In this document: positions 1-5,751 of the stretch, in pieces
Numbering within the stretch: position 1 is the stretch's first letter
Layout: each line of letters starts with the position of its first letter
Source of the DNA: Candidatus Bathyarchaeota archaeon
GTDB taxonomy: Archaea > Thermoproteota > Bathyarchaeia > TCS64 > B23
Assembly: GCA_029259285.1 (NCBI GenBank)
Contig: JAPDJB010000115.1
Coordinates: 1 to 9,025, forward strand
Direction of reading: 5' to 3'
DNA length: 9,025 nt
Notes under the pieces: generated by a model
What the model was told of the DNA's origin: nothing
The model's input: the letters and a program-made list of their open reading frames with translations, nothing else
Database searches by the model: none
Translations under genes and position numbers: made by a program

Positions 1-88
1 ACTTCGAGTAGCGGCGGCTGAGATGATGGAGGCCGCCTCGGGGTGGGAGGATGTCGACGACCATAACAGAGTTATAATTTTTCCATGA
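1..88 (+). CDS. C-terminal end of an unidentified protein (cut by the window start)
   Basis: One + frame is open from base 2 to a TGA at 86-88 and encodes about 28 residues ending in RVIIFP. The stretch is rich in Ala, Glu and Met and its codon choice resembles the neighbouring genes; the frame starting at base 1 stops at once and the frame starting at base 3 stops after two codons. This fits the tail of a gene entering from the left. The protein is too short to assign to a family. The TATA-like element of the next gene would lie inside its last codons. A chance open frame is possible. Confidence 0.4.
   Translation, partial: LRVAAAEMMEAASGWEDVDDHNRVIIFP
72..82 (+). promoter_or_regulatory. 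TATA-box-like promoter element for the aminotransferase gene
   Basis: The AT-only run TTATAATTTTT stands out in a GC-rich surrounding and matches an archaeal TATA box. Transcription would be expected to start about 25 bases downstream, near 100-110, which gives a leader of roughly 50 bases before the aminotransferase ATG at 158. The start site has not been mapped; this is inferred from sequence only. Confidence 0.5.
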
Positions 89-109
89 TGTTAATGGATC
101 CATTAACAT
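88..109. repeat. 22-bp perfect palindrome, candidate operator
   Basis: A perfect inverted repeat of 11 bp per arm with no spacer is centred between bases 98 and 99 on GGATCC; each arm contains TTAATGG or its complement. It lies just downstream of the TATA-like run and over the expected transcription start, where a dimeric repressor would block archaeal transcription. A symmetrical site of this length fits a winged-helix or Lrp-type dimer, but no regulator gene is visible in the window. Operator function is inference. Confidence 0.5.
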
Positions 110-130
110 GGCTCAAGGCAAAAGAGTGAA

Positions 131-146
131 ATCGCCGAGCGGCGAT
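131..146 (+). promoter_or_regulatory. Short GC hairpin in the aminotransferase leader
   Basis: ATCGCC and GGCGAT form a perfect 6-bp stem around the tetraloop GAGC, ending 11 bases before the ATG at 158. No Shine-Dalgarno sequence is visible in front of that ATG, so the hairpin occupies the place where one would be. It could affect ribosome entry or RNA stability, or be chance. Confidence 0.3.
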
Positions 147-157
147 GTTTAGATGGC

Positions 158-1510
158 ATGAAGCTGGAGAAGAGCCTGGAGATCGTTGAGCGGGATAGGA
201 GGGTCATATCCCAGGCGAGCAGGATCGCTTACTATCCACTCGTCGTCGACAGAGCCTCCGGTTCAAAGCTCTGGGACGTCGACGGAAACGAATACATAGA
301 CTTCCTCTCAGGGGCGGCCGTCAACAACGTGGGCCACTGCCATCCAAGGGTGGTGGAGGCCATAAGGGAGCAGGCTGGGAGGCTGATCCACAACACCCTC
401 GGCTACACCTACTATGAGGTTGCGGTGAAACTCGCTGAGCGCCTGGTAAAGCTGACGCCTGGAGGCTTCAGGAAGAGGGTTTCCTTCAGCCTCTCGGGGT
501 CTGATGCCAACGATGGAGCGATAAAGCTGGCAAGGGCCTCAACGGGGAGATCGAAGGTGGTCTCGTTCTTAGGCTCATATCACGGCACAACCTATGGCGC
601 CCTAACCCTCTCAGCCATAACGCCGAGGATGAGGCGGAGACTCGGCCCACTGCTCCCAGAGATATATCACGTCCCCTACCCCGACTGCTATCGATGCTAC
701 TTCGGCCTCACCTATCCAGAATGCGGCCTCCACTGCCTTGAGCATATAGAGCTGATGCTTGACATGGTGCTGCCGCCCGATGAGGTGGCCGCCTTCATCC
801 TCGAACCAATCCAGGGGGACGCCGGCATCGTCATACCCCCAGAGGAGTTCTGGCCGAGGCTTAAGAGGCTCTGCGAGGAGCATGGCATCCTCTTCATAGA
901 CGAGGAGGTTCAGACGGGCTTCGCCAGAACTGGACGCATGTTCGCCATAGAGCACTGGGGCGTCGACCCAGACGCCCTCATCGTTGCGAAGCCCATAGCC
1001 GCAGGGCTGCCGATGTCAGCCATCATCGCCAGGGCTGAGCTGATGGAGCGCTGGGTGGCTCCGGCGCATCTATTCACGGCGGAGGCGAATCCAGTGGCCT
1101 GCGCAGCAGCCCTCGCCGTCCTCGACATCATCGAGGGGGAGAATCTGCCGGAGAGGGCGGAGCGCCTTGGGGAGAAGGCTCTCAAGCGGCTGGGGGAGAT
1201 GATGGAGAGCTATGACCTCATCGGCGACGTCAGGGGTCGAGGCCTCCTCATCGGCGTGGACTTGGTTAGGAGCCGTGAGACGAGGGAGCCTGCGAGGGCT
1301 GAGGCGATGAAGGTCTGCTGGAGAGCCTGGGAGCGGGGATTGGTGATGATCTCCTTCGGCAGATTCGGAAACGTCCTCAGGATAGCGCCTCCGCTGACCA
1401 TCGCGGAGGAGGAGTTGATGGAGGGCCTCGACATCGTGGAGGCCTCGATAAGGGATGTGAGCGAGGGCCGCGTCCCCGACTCGGTGCTGGAGAAGATGGT
1501 GGCCTGGTAA
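158..1510 (+). CDS. Class III PLP-dependent aminotransferase (GABA/ornithine aminotransferase-like)
   Basis: This 450-residue cytoplasmic enzyme is of normal length for class III (fold type I) aminotransferases, which move an amino group from an omega- or alpha-amino acid to a keto acid through pyridoxal phosphate. Visible marks are SGSDAND at 113-119 (phosphate-binding region), YHG at 141-143, EPIQG at 216-220, EEVQTGFARTG at 249-259, and the Schiff-base lysine K278 in VAKPIAAGLP. The residue that normally holds the pyridine nitrogen is Asp in DEVQ; here it is Glu249. Four cysteines (177, 180, 189, 193; CX2C-X8-CX3C) sit in an insert before the large-domain strand. The ATG at 158 is the only usable start, since the frame is closed upstream by TAA at 104-106. 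There is no Shine-Dalgarno sequence. Substrate cannot be told: GABA, ornithine, acetylornithine and amino-acid racemase activities all occur in this family. Confidence 0.9.
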   Translation: MKLEKSLEIVERDRRVISQASRIAYYPLVVDRASGSKLWDVDGNEYIDFLSGAAVNNVGHCHPRVVEAIREQAGRLIHNTLGYTYYEVAVKLAERLVKLTPGGFRKRVSFSLSGSDANDGAIKLARASTGRSKVVSFLGSYHGTTYGALTLSAITPRMRRRLGPLLPEIYHVPYPDCYRCYFGLTYPECGLHCLEHIELMLDMVLPPDEVAAFILEPIQGDAGIVIPPEEFWPRLKRLCEEHGILFIDEEVQTGFARTGRMFAIEHWGVDPDALIVAKPIAAGLPMSAIIARAELMERWVAPAHLFTAEANPVACAAALAVLDIIEGENLPERAERLGEKALKRLGEMMESYDLIGDVRGRGLLIGVDLVRSRETREPARAEAMKVCWRAWERGLVMISFGRFGNVLRIAPPLTIAEEELMEGLDIVEASIRDVSEGRVPDSVLEKMVAW

Positions 1511-1661
1511 CCCCATTTCTTTCAACAGCGGGCAAACCCCTTAACTGGTGGGTTCTTGAAGGAAGCAAGTCCTCGGATATATGAGGGATGATGAAGGCAA
1601 ATATGAGTTAAGAATTCGAAAGAGGAATTTTGCAGCCTTCTAATCTGGAGGCCTCGCCAGC
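1511..1661. other. Convergent intergenic spacer
   Basis: The 151 bases lie between the converging ends of the aminotransferase and the UPF0173 gene. A pyrimidine-rich run (ATTTCTTTC, about 1515-1523) follows the aminotransferase stop and could serve as a T-rich archaeal terminator. A short AT-rich patch around 1600-1630 could do the same for the opposite strand. No stable stem, RNA gene or convincing small ORF was found. Confidence 0.4.
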
Positions 1662-2297
1662 TTAGACGTCTAGGGTGTCGCCTGGCCTGAGGATGACAAC
1701 CCTTATGTCTGAGACCGATTCAACCCTCCTTCTGAACTCCCTTGGATCTGTGTCCCAGATATGCATGGGAACCGCGATCCTAGGCTCCATGGCGAGGGCC
1801 GCCTCAGCCGCCTCCTCATTATCCATGGTGTAGGTTCCACCGCTGGGTAGAAGGGCGACATCTATGCCCTTAAGCTGCTTCATCTCAGGTATGAAGTCCG
1901 TGTCCCCCGCATGGTAGATGGTCTTCCCCTCCGCGTGGATGAGGTAGCCGACTCCAAAGCCCTTTGGATGATAGGGGTTTCCAGGCGACCTGAATCTCTT
2001 ATAGTTATAGGCCTCAACGGCCTCAACGACGATGTCGTTGACGGTCTTCTTCTCCCCAGGCTTGAGGGTCTCGACGGGAGGCCCAATCTTCTGGACGCAG
2101 TCCTCTGGGGCGATGATAAGGGTGTCGTCTCTCCTAATCATCTTGATCTTATTCACGTCGCAGTGGTCGAAGTGGGAGTGGGTGACGAGGATGATGTCAG
2201 CCTTCTCATCGTAATCCCCCTGGTAGGGGTCGATGTAGATGGTCTTCCCAGCCGCCTTGATCTTCCAGCTGGCGTGGCCAAGCCACTTCAACTTCAA
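1662..2297 (-). CDS. UPF0173 family metal-dependent hydrolase (metallo-beta-lactamase fold)
   Basis: The 211-residue protein matches the full length of the UPF0173/YtkL family of cytoplasmic metallo-beta-lactamase-fold hydrolases, which have two metal sites and mostly unknown substrates. The metal ligands are visible: THSHFDHCD (H40, H42, D44, H45), YHAGDTD (H129, D132) and MHIWDTD (H179). The family N-terminus WLGHASW is intact. The start codon is TTG at 2295-2297, supported by a strong upstream GGGGTGA (2310-2304 on the minus strand) with a 6-base spacing. The gene is divergent from the membrane protein at 2320 with only 22 bases between them. Family assignment is firm; the reaction is unknown. 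Confidence 0.92.
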   Translation of the reverse strand: MKLKWLGHASWKIKAAGKTIYIDPYQGDYDEKADIILVTHSHFDHCDVNKIKMIRRDDTLIIAPEDCVQKIGPPVETLKPGEKKTVNDIVVEAVEAYNYKRFRSPGNPYHPKGFGVGYLIHAEGKTIYHAGDTDFIPEMKQLKGIDVALLPSGGTYTMDNEEAAEAALAMEPRIAVPMHIWDTDPREFRRRVESVSDIRVVILRPGDTLDV

Positions 2298-2303
2298 ATA
2301 GGC

Positions 2304-2310
2304 TCACCCC
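2304..2310 (-). promoter_or_regulatory. Ribosome binding site that fixes a TTG start
   Basis: Read on the minus strand this is GGGGTGA, complementary to the archaeal 16S 3' end, six bases before the TTG at 2297-2295. It supports the rare TTG as the true start of the UPF0173 gene and restores the conserved N-terminus. Confidence 0.7.
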
Positions 2311-2319
2311 ATCACTCTA

Positions 2320-2754
2320 ATGTCAGAACCTCTTTTATCTATTCCCCTCCCATATATCAACGCCTTGAACCTCGATGTGAAAGTGAGTCTAATCCTCTTC
2401 CTCATAATCATCTCCATCCTCCCAATCCTCCTCCTCTACTCGGCGATGAAATACGGCGAGGAGGACGCCGTAAGGGATGCCATCAGCTTCCTGAAGTCCT
2501 CCCCCACCTACAGATTCGATGGTATACCAGACTCCATAAGGGTGGAATCCGTGGAGCGGTTAGCCCCTGGAAGATGGAGGATAATCCTCCGATTTGAATG
2601 CCGCCACTCCGGATATGGAGATAGGAGCGGCCTGATCCTGCTGCCAGTCATCACACCACACCGAATGGAGATCATCATAGAGCGGGGGAGGGTTGTGGAG
2701 GCCGTGGTCGACAACCTATGGGACGAGCTCCATCAAAGGCCGATGGGGGATTGA
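2320..2754 (+). CDS. Membrane-anchored conserved archaeal protein of unknown function
   Basis: The 144-residue protein has one hydrophobic segment at about residues 21-42 (VKVSLILFLIIISILPILLL) followed by a soluble domain. That domain contains SPTYRFDGIPDS (61-72), a FECRHSGYGDR stretch (92-102), ITPHR (111-115) and a C-terminal VVDNLWDELHQ (129-139). I recall the same signature (FDG-, H-x-GYGDR, WDE-x-x-Q) in uncharacterised archaeal proteins, but no function can be named. The single N-terminal segment suggests an anchor or uncleaved signal, with the domain probably outside the membrane. The ATG at 2320 has no Shine-Dalgarno sequence; a CAAATAG element near 2294-2300 could drive a leaderless message. 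A later ATG at residue 43 would remove the anchor and is less likely. Its stop is one base before the HD gene, so the two are probably co-translated. Confidence 0.75.
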   Translation: MSEPLLSIPLPYINALNLDVKVSLILFLIIISILPILLLYSAMKYGEEDAVRDAISFLKSSPTYRFDGIPDSIRVESVERLAPGRWRIILRFECRHSGYGDRSGLILLPVITPHRMEIIIERGRVVEAVVDNLWDELHQRPMGD

Positions 2755-2755
2755 G

Positions 2756-3301
2756 ATGAACCTGGAGGGTTTATTAAGATTCCTGAGAGCTGCGGGGATG
2801 CTAAAGCGGACTATTAGAAGCGGATGGCGTAGAATCGGCGTTGAAGACCCCGAGTCTGTAGCTGATCACAGCTATCGAACAGCTCTACTCACGATGCTTC
2901 TAGCGGATCTAGAGGGCGTCGACTGCGAGAAGGCCATGAGGATGGCCCTACTACATGACCTCGCGGAGTCCATGATGGGAGACCTAACCCCAGAGGAGAA
3001 GCGGCTTCTAGGTGAGAGCTATCATAGAAGGGAGGAGGAGGCGATGGAGAGGCTTCTGGAGGGGCTTCCAGGGGAGCTGACCCATAGATACCTGGAGCTA
3101 TGGAGGGAGTATAAGCGATGTGAAACCCCTGAGGCGAGGTTGACTCATCAAGCTGATCGATTGGAGATGGTGATCCAAGCCTTAGAATACGAGATGGAGG
3201 GGAGAGTCAAATCTGAAAACTTCAACCGCTTCTGGCGTTGGGAGGGAGAGGGATTAGCCTCAAAGCTATACGAGCTTCTAAGGAGAAAAAGGGGAGCTTA
3301 G
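2756..3301 (+). CDS. HD-domain 5'-deoxynucleotidase (HDDC2/YfbR-like)
   Basis: The 181-residue protein aligns along its length with the HDDC2/YfbR group, cytoplasmic metal-dependent phosphohydrolases that remove phosphate from deoxynucleoside 5'-monophosphates. Key marks: LKRTIRSGWRRIGV near 16-29, ESVADHSYR with metal ligand H38, ALLHDLAES with H67-D68, the conserved E71 and the GD at 75-76, HRREEEAME near 90-98, and QADRLEM with D124, the last metal ligand. The ATG at 2756 is preferred over one at 2693: it begins right after the TGA of the upstream gene (one base apart), has GGGGGA five bases upstream, and removes 21 residues of non-family sequence read in an overlap. It overlaps the converging U32-like gene by four bases. 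Exact nucleotide specificity is unknown. Confidence 0.9.
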   Translation: MNLEGLLRFLRAAGMLKRTIRSGWRRIGVEDPESVADHSYRTALLTMLLADLEGVDCEKAMRMALLHDLAESMMGDLTPEEKRLLGESYHRREEEAMERLLEGLPGELTHRYLELWREYKRCETPEARLTHQADRLEMVIQALEYEMEGRVKSENFNRFWRWEGEGLASKLYELLRRKRGA

Positions 3302-4230
3302 GGCTTAGGTATAGCCAGGTCTGAAGCACCAACCTTCGAGACCTTCCCCTCAGGCCAGTTCTCCTCCACGAGGCCTATGATCCTCTCTGCGTAGACCACC
3401 TTATCCCTAGCCAACTCCTCTAGACCCCTGCCCCACGGCTTATAGAGGGCTGCGACGCTGGGGCCTGGCTCGATCTTGAAGTAGCAGGGGCTACATACCC
3501 TCGCCATCTCAGGCGTCTCATAGAATCTGACGAAGCCCCCCCAAGTGTCGAAGAGGTAGACGTGTAGGTCTAGGGGTATCTTAACAGCCTTCCTTATCGC
3601 CGCGAGCTGGGGCAGCGTCAAGTCTCCAACGGGATTGAAGGTGTCAGCCCCCAGCATCTCCAAGACCTTGGCTCCAGCCGGATTCGAATGTCCAGCGTAG
3701 ATAGAGACCTTGAAGACCACATCCCCTGGTATATGACCCCTCTTCCTCAACTCGTTTAGGACGTAGAGGCCTCCCTCACCGACGACGAGGAATCCCCTGA
3801 AGCCAAGCTCTATGGAGTGGAGCACGTCATCAACCAACTCGATGAGTCCCCTCATACCCCTATATCTGCCGCCGCATACGGATCCCTCAGGTGTGAAAAG
3901 CTGTCGACCTATCCCCCATGCGGCCCTCGGGCCAGGTGTGAGTATCACCTCCAGCTTCGCATCCCTCGCCAGCTCGGCGAACTCGGTGAGCTCCTCATCG
4001 CTTAGAAGCGTTGAACCCATCACGGTGCTTATTATCCTGTGAACTGGGACGTCTCTTCGATCCATCTCGTCGACGAGGGCTCTCAGAACTGACAGCCTCT
4101 CTATGCCCGATATCTCTATCCTATAGTTGGCTCCATCGGGGAAGGTTAGGGGGGATGTGGGTAGATCATAGGCGTCTCCCTCAGGTAGCCCCAGCTCTGC
4201 CATTAGTTTAGCTGTCTTCTTTAACATCAT
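3298..4230 (-). CDS. Peptidase U32-like TIM-barrel protein
   Basis: The 310-residue protein appears to be a (beta/alpha)8 barrel of a subgroup related to peptidase family U32. The pattern FPDGANYRIEI (30-40), GPRAAWGIGRQ (100-110), CGGRYRGM (119-126), GEGGLYVLNELRKRGHIPGD (151-170), SNPAGAKVLEMLGADTFNP (182-200), DLTLPQLAAIRKA (203-215) and GGFVRFYE-PE (231-241) is that of proteins usually labelled 'U32 family peptidase' with no proven activity. A C-SPC pair (C246, C249) follows the last motif. AGGAG lies eight bases before the ATG at 4230; a second ATG follows at once. There is no signal peptide, so the protein should be cytoplasmic. It stands alone on this strand, divergent from the coiled-coil gene. 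Some U32 proteins act in RNA hydroxylation or prenyl-quinone synthesis (UbiU/V), so a non-peptidase role is possible. Confidence 0.7.
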   Translation of the reverse strand: MMLKKTAKLMAELGLPEGDAYDLPTSPLTFPDGANYRIEISGIERLSVLRALVDEMDRRDVPVHRIISTVMGSTLLSDEELTEFAELARDAKLEVILTPGPRAAWGIGRQLFTPEGSVCGGRYRGMRGLIELVDDVLHSIELGFRGFLVVGEGGLYVLNELRKRGHIPGDVVFKVSIYAGHSNPAGAKVLEMLGADTFNPVGDLTLPQLAAIRKAVKIPLDLHVYLFDTWGGFVRFYETPEMARVCSPCYFKIEPGPSVAALYKPWGRGLEELARDKVVYAERIIGLVEENWPEGKVSKVGASDLAIPKP

Positions 4231-4304
4231 GTTGAGTTCTCCTATACGCTATTTAATGTTAAGGGTGGAAAGGTTCTTAATGTCATTCAGCGTTCTTCGA
4301 TAAT
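4231..4304. promoter_or_regulatory. Divergent promoter region
   Basis: These 74 bases separate two genes reading away from each other. TATTTAATGTTAA at about 4250-4262 is AT-rich in both directions and is a plausible TATA element for the coiled-coil gene; its complement TTAAATA (4256-4250) could serve the U32-like gene. The latter also has an AGGAG at 4243-4239. The coiled-coil gene's ATG has no Shine-Dalgarno sequence. Start sites are not known. Confidence 0.4.
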
Positions 4305-5294
4305 ATGAAGGGATTAGTGGCCAGTCTTTCGATACTGCTCCTCGTCGCAGCCGCCTTCTCCGGCTACCTCTTCCTCGAGGTCAATAGGCTTCAGGAGGAG
4401 GTCGTGGATCTTACATCCAGCGTTGAGGAGCTGCAGGCTAGCCTTAAGGAGGCCGAGGGGGAGAATGAGCGGTTAAAGATGGAGGTGGAGAATCTAACAT
4501 CGGAGAGGGATAGCCTACTTAAGGAGAGGGAACTCCTCCTAGATGAGATAAGGAGGCTGGAGGGAGAGAGGGATAACCTCACCTTAATGGTGGAGGAGCT
4601 GGAGGAAAGTCTCAGCCGATACATCTCCCAGGAGGCGCTGAGAATAGGGAGCAACCTCACATCATACTACGACGCCGTCAGAGCCCGATACGGCTTAGGA
4701 GGGGAAGAATATGGGGAGGGGGAGTATCCAGGGGTAGAGTTTGCAGCTAAACTCGCCTACCACGACCTCGGAAACCCCTGCTGGCCCAAGATCGAGGAGG
4801 AGTTCCATGAGGCCCTTGGAGTTCACAGCCATGAGGCCGCCTGGAGACATCTGGAGAGGGCTCTATCCCTAGCTGGGGTGGACGCAGAGATGGATGCCGT
4901 GGAGAGGGTTGAGCGTATACTCAGCTTCCTCCATGAACATGTTGTCTATCAGGGGGAGGTGGATGAGGTTATCAGGGCGCCCGTTGAGACCCTCAGCCTC
5001 GGCTCGGGGGACTGCGACGACTACTCGACGCTGGCCGCAGCCCTCCTCGAGGCTGTCGGCGTCGACTCAGCCGTCGCCATCTTCAGGGACACCGAGGATA
5101 ACTATCACTATATGGCTCTCATACACCTCAACGATCTCGGCGTATACAACTATACCTACTATGATGACTTGACGGCCCAGGGCTTAAGCCCTGGGCGGTG
5201 GATAGTTATCGAGCCTCAGTATCTAATAGAGCGTCAGGGCTATCTCAAGTGGTTCAACCGCTGGAGTCTCGAGGCTGCAGCTGAGATTGATTAG
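4305..5294 (+). CDS. Membrane-anchored coiled-coil protein with transglutaminase-like domain
   Basis: The 329-residue protein has three parts. Residues 4-24 form a hydrophobic signal anchor. Residues about 26-107 form a long heptad-like coiled coil (EELQ, ENERLKMEVENL, RRLEGERDNL). Residues about 190-305 form a transglutaminase/papain-like core: helix and lead-in VERILSFLHEHVVY (202-215), the nucleophile C237 in GSGDCDDYS, a histidine at 268 in NYHYMALIH, and WIVIEPQ where E303 takes the place of the usual third-member Asp. Such domains act as cysteine proteases or amide-modifying enzymes. The anchor, together with NLT/NLS-type sequons, suggests a catalytic domain outside the membrane held away by the coiled coil. 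No neighbour reveals its target. A second 22-bp palindrome is coded at residues 291-297. Confidence 0.8.
   Translation: MKGLVASLSILLLVAAAFSGYLFLEVNRLQEEVVDLTSSVEELQASLKEAEGENERLKMEVENLTSERDSLLKERELLLDEIRRLEGERDNLTLMVEELEESLSRYISQEALRIGSNLTSYYDAVRARYGLGGEEYGEGEYPGVEFAAKLAYHDLGNPCWPKIEEEFHEALGVHSHEAAWRHLERALSLAGVDAEMDAVERVERILSFLHEHVVYQGEVDEVIRAPVETLSLGSGDCDDYSTLAAALLEAVGVDSAVAIFRDTEDNYHYMALIHLNDLGVYNYTYYDDLTAQGLSPGRWIVIEPQYLIERQGYLKWFNRWSLEAAAEID
5175..5196. repeat. 22-bp perfect palindrome inside a coding region
   Basis: GCCCAGGGCTT is followed directly by its exact reverse complement, centred on TTAA between 5185 and 5186. It encodes residues 291-297 (AQGLSPG) of the transglutaminase-like protein, between the catalytic His and the WIVIEPQ strand. 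In RNA it could fold to a very GC-rich stem. No second copy was seen in the window, and its role is unknown. Confidence 0.6.
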
Positions 5295-5296
5295 GG

Positions 5297-5728
5297 TTAT
5301 AGGCCGTGTTTCTCCTTCTCCTCCTTCAGCCAGGCCTCTAAGACCTCCCTGTCAGATCCCTTTATGAGGGTGGGCAGCTCCTCATCGAGGTTCGACGGCT
5401 CTATCACCGCGATCCACCCTCTACCATAGGGGTCTTCGTTGATGAGGGATGGATTCTTCAACACCTCCTCATTCAGCTCGATGATCCTCCCCGATAGTGG
5501 AGCCCTGAGGGGGCCAACCCACTTACCGCTCTCAATGGTTCCCAGGGTCTTCCCCATCTTCACCGTGCTCCCCACCCTCCTGGTTCTGATGGCCACCAGC
5601 TTCCCAGCGGCCTTCTGAGCCCAGTCGTTGTAGCCGACACGGGCCTTCCCATCCTCAATTCTAACCCACATGTGATCCCTATGGTAGTAGAGATCCTCTG
5701 GGAATTCGGCGTCGAACAGCCTCACCAT
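5297..5728 (-). CDS. gcvH: Lipoyl-carrier protein, glycine cleavage H protein family
   Basis: This hammerhead-fold lipoyl protein is about 143 residues from the chosen ATG. Counted from that ATG it shows YYHRDHMWVRIEDG near 14-27 and a lipoyl site ESGKW with K69 as the expected lipoate-bearing lysine, then APLSGRIIELNEEV and NEDPYGRGWIAVIEP. In glycine cleavage it would carry the aminomethyl group between GcvP and GcvT, but neither gene is here. It is instead the last gene of an operon with HdrD-like and cytochrome b genes. Some archaea and bacteria use similar proteins with sHdr complexes as lipoate-binding carriers (LbpA), and ESGKWVGP differs from the common ESVKA of true H proteins. The start is uncertain: a GTG at 5743 adds five residues, but AGGTGA (5745-5740) is placed 11 bases before the ATG at 5728 and not usefully before the GTG. 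Confidence 0.85.
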   Translation of the reverse strand: MVRLFDAEFPEDLYYHRDHMWVRIEDGKARVGYNDWAQKAAGKLVAIRTRRVGSTVKMGKTLGTIESGKWVGPLRAPLSGRIIELNEEVLKNPSLINEDPYGRGWIAVIEPSNLDEELPTLIKGSDREVLEAWLKEEKEKHGL

Positions 5729-5751
5729 GGCGTTCACGCTCACCTAGAGTT

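Noticed and set aside
1581..1643. Possible 20-residue ORF in the spacer after the aminotransferase
   Set aside because: No ribosome binding site, no recognisable sequence, and too short to separate from chance.
1911..2597. Long open frame (228 codons) on the + strand opposite the UPF0173 gene
   Set aside because: It is antisense to a gene with full metallo-hydrolase motifs, runs into the next gene, and its composition (many Pro, Leu, Asp-Val repeats) matches no fold.
2693..2755. Upstream ATG extending the HD protein by 21 residues
   Set aside because: The extension lies wholly in the previous gene in another frame and is not part of the HDDC2-like family; the ATG at 2756 has a ribosome binding site.
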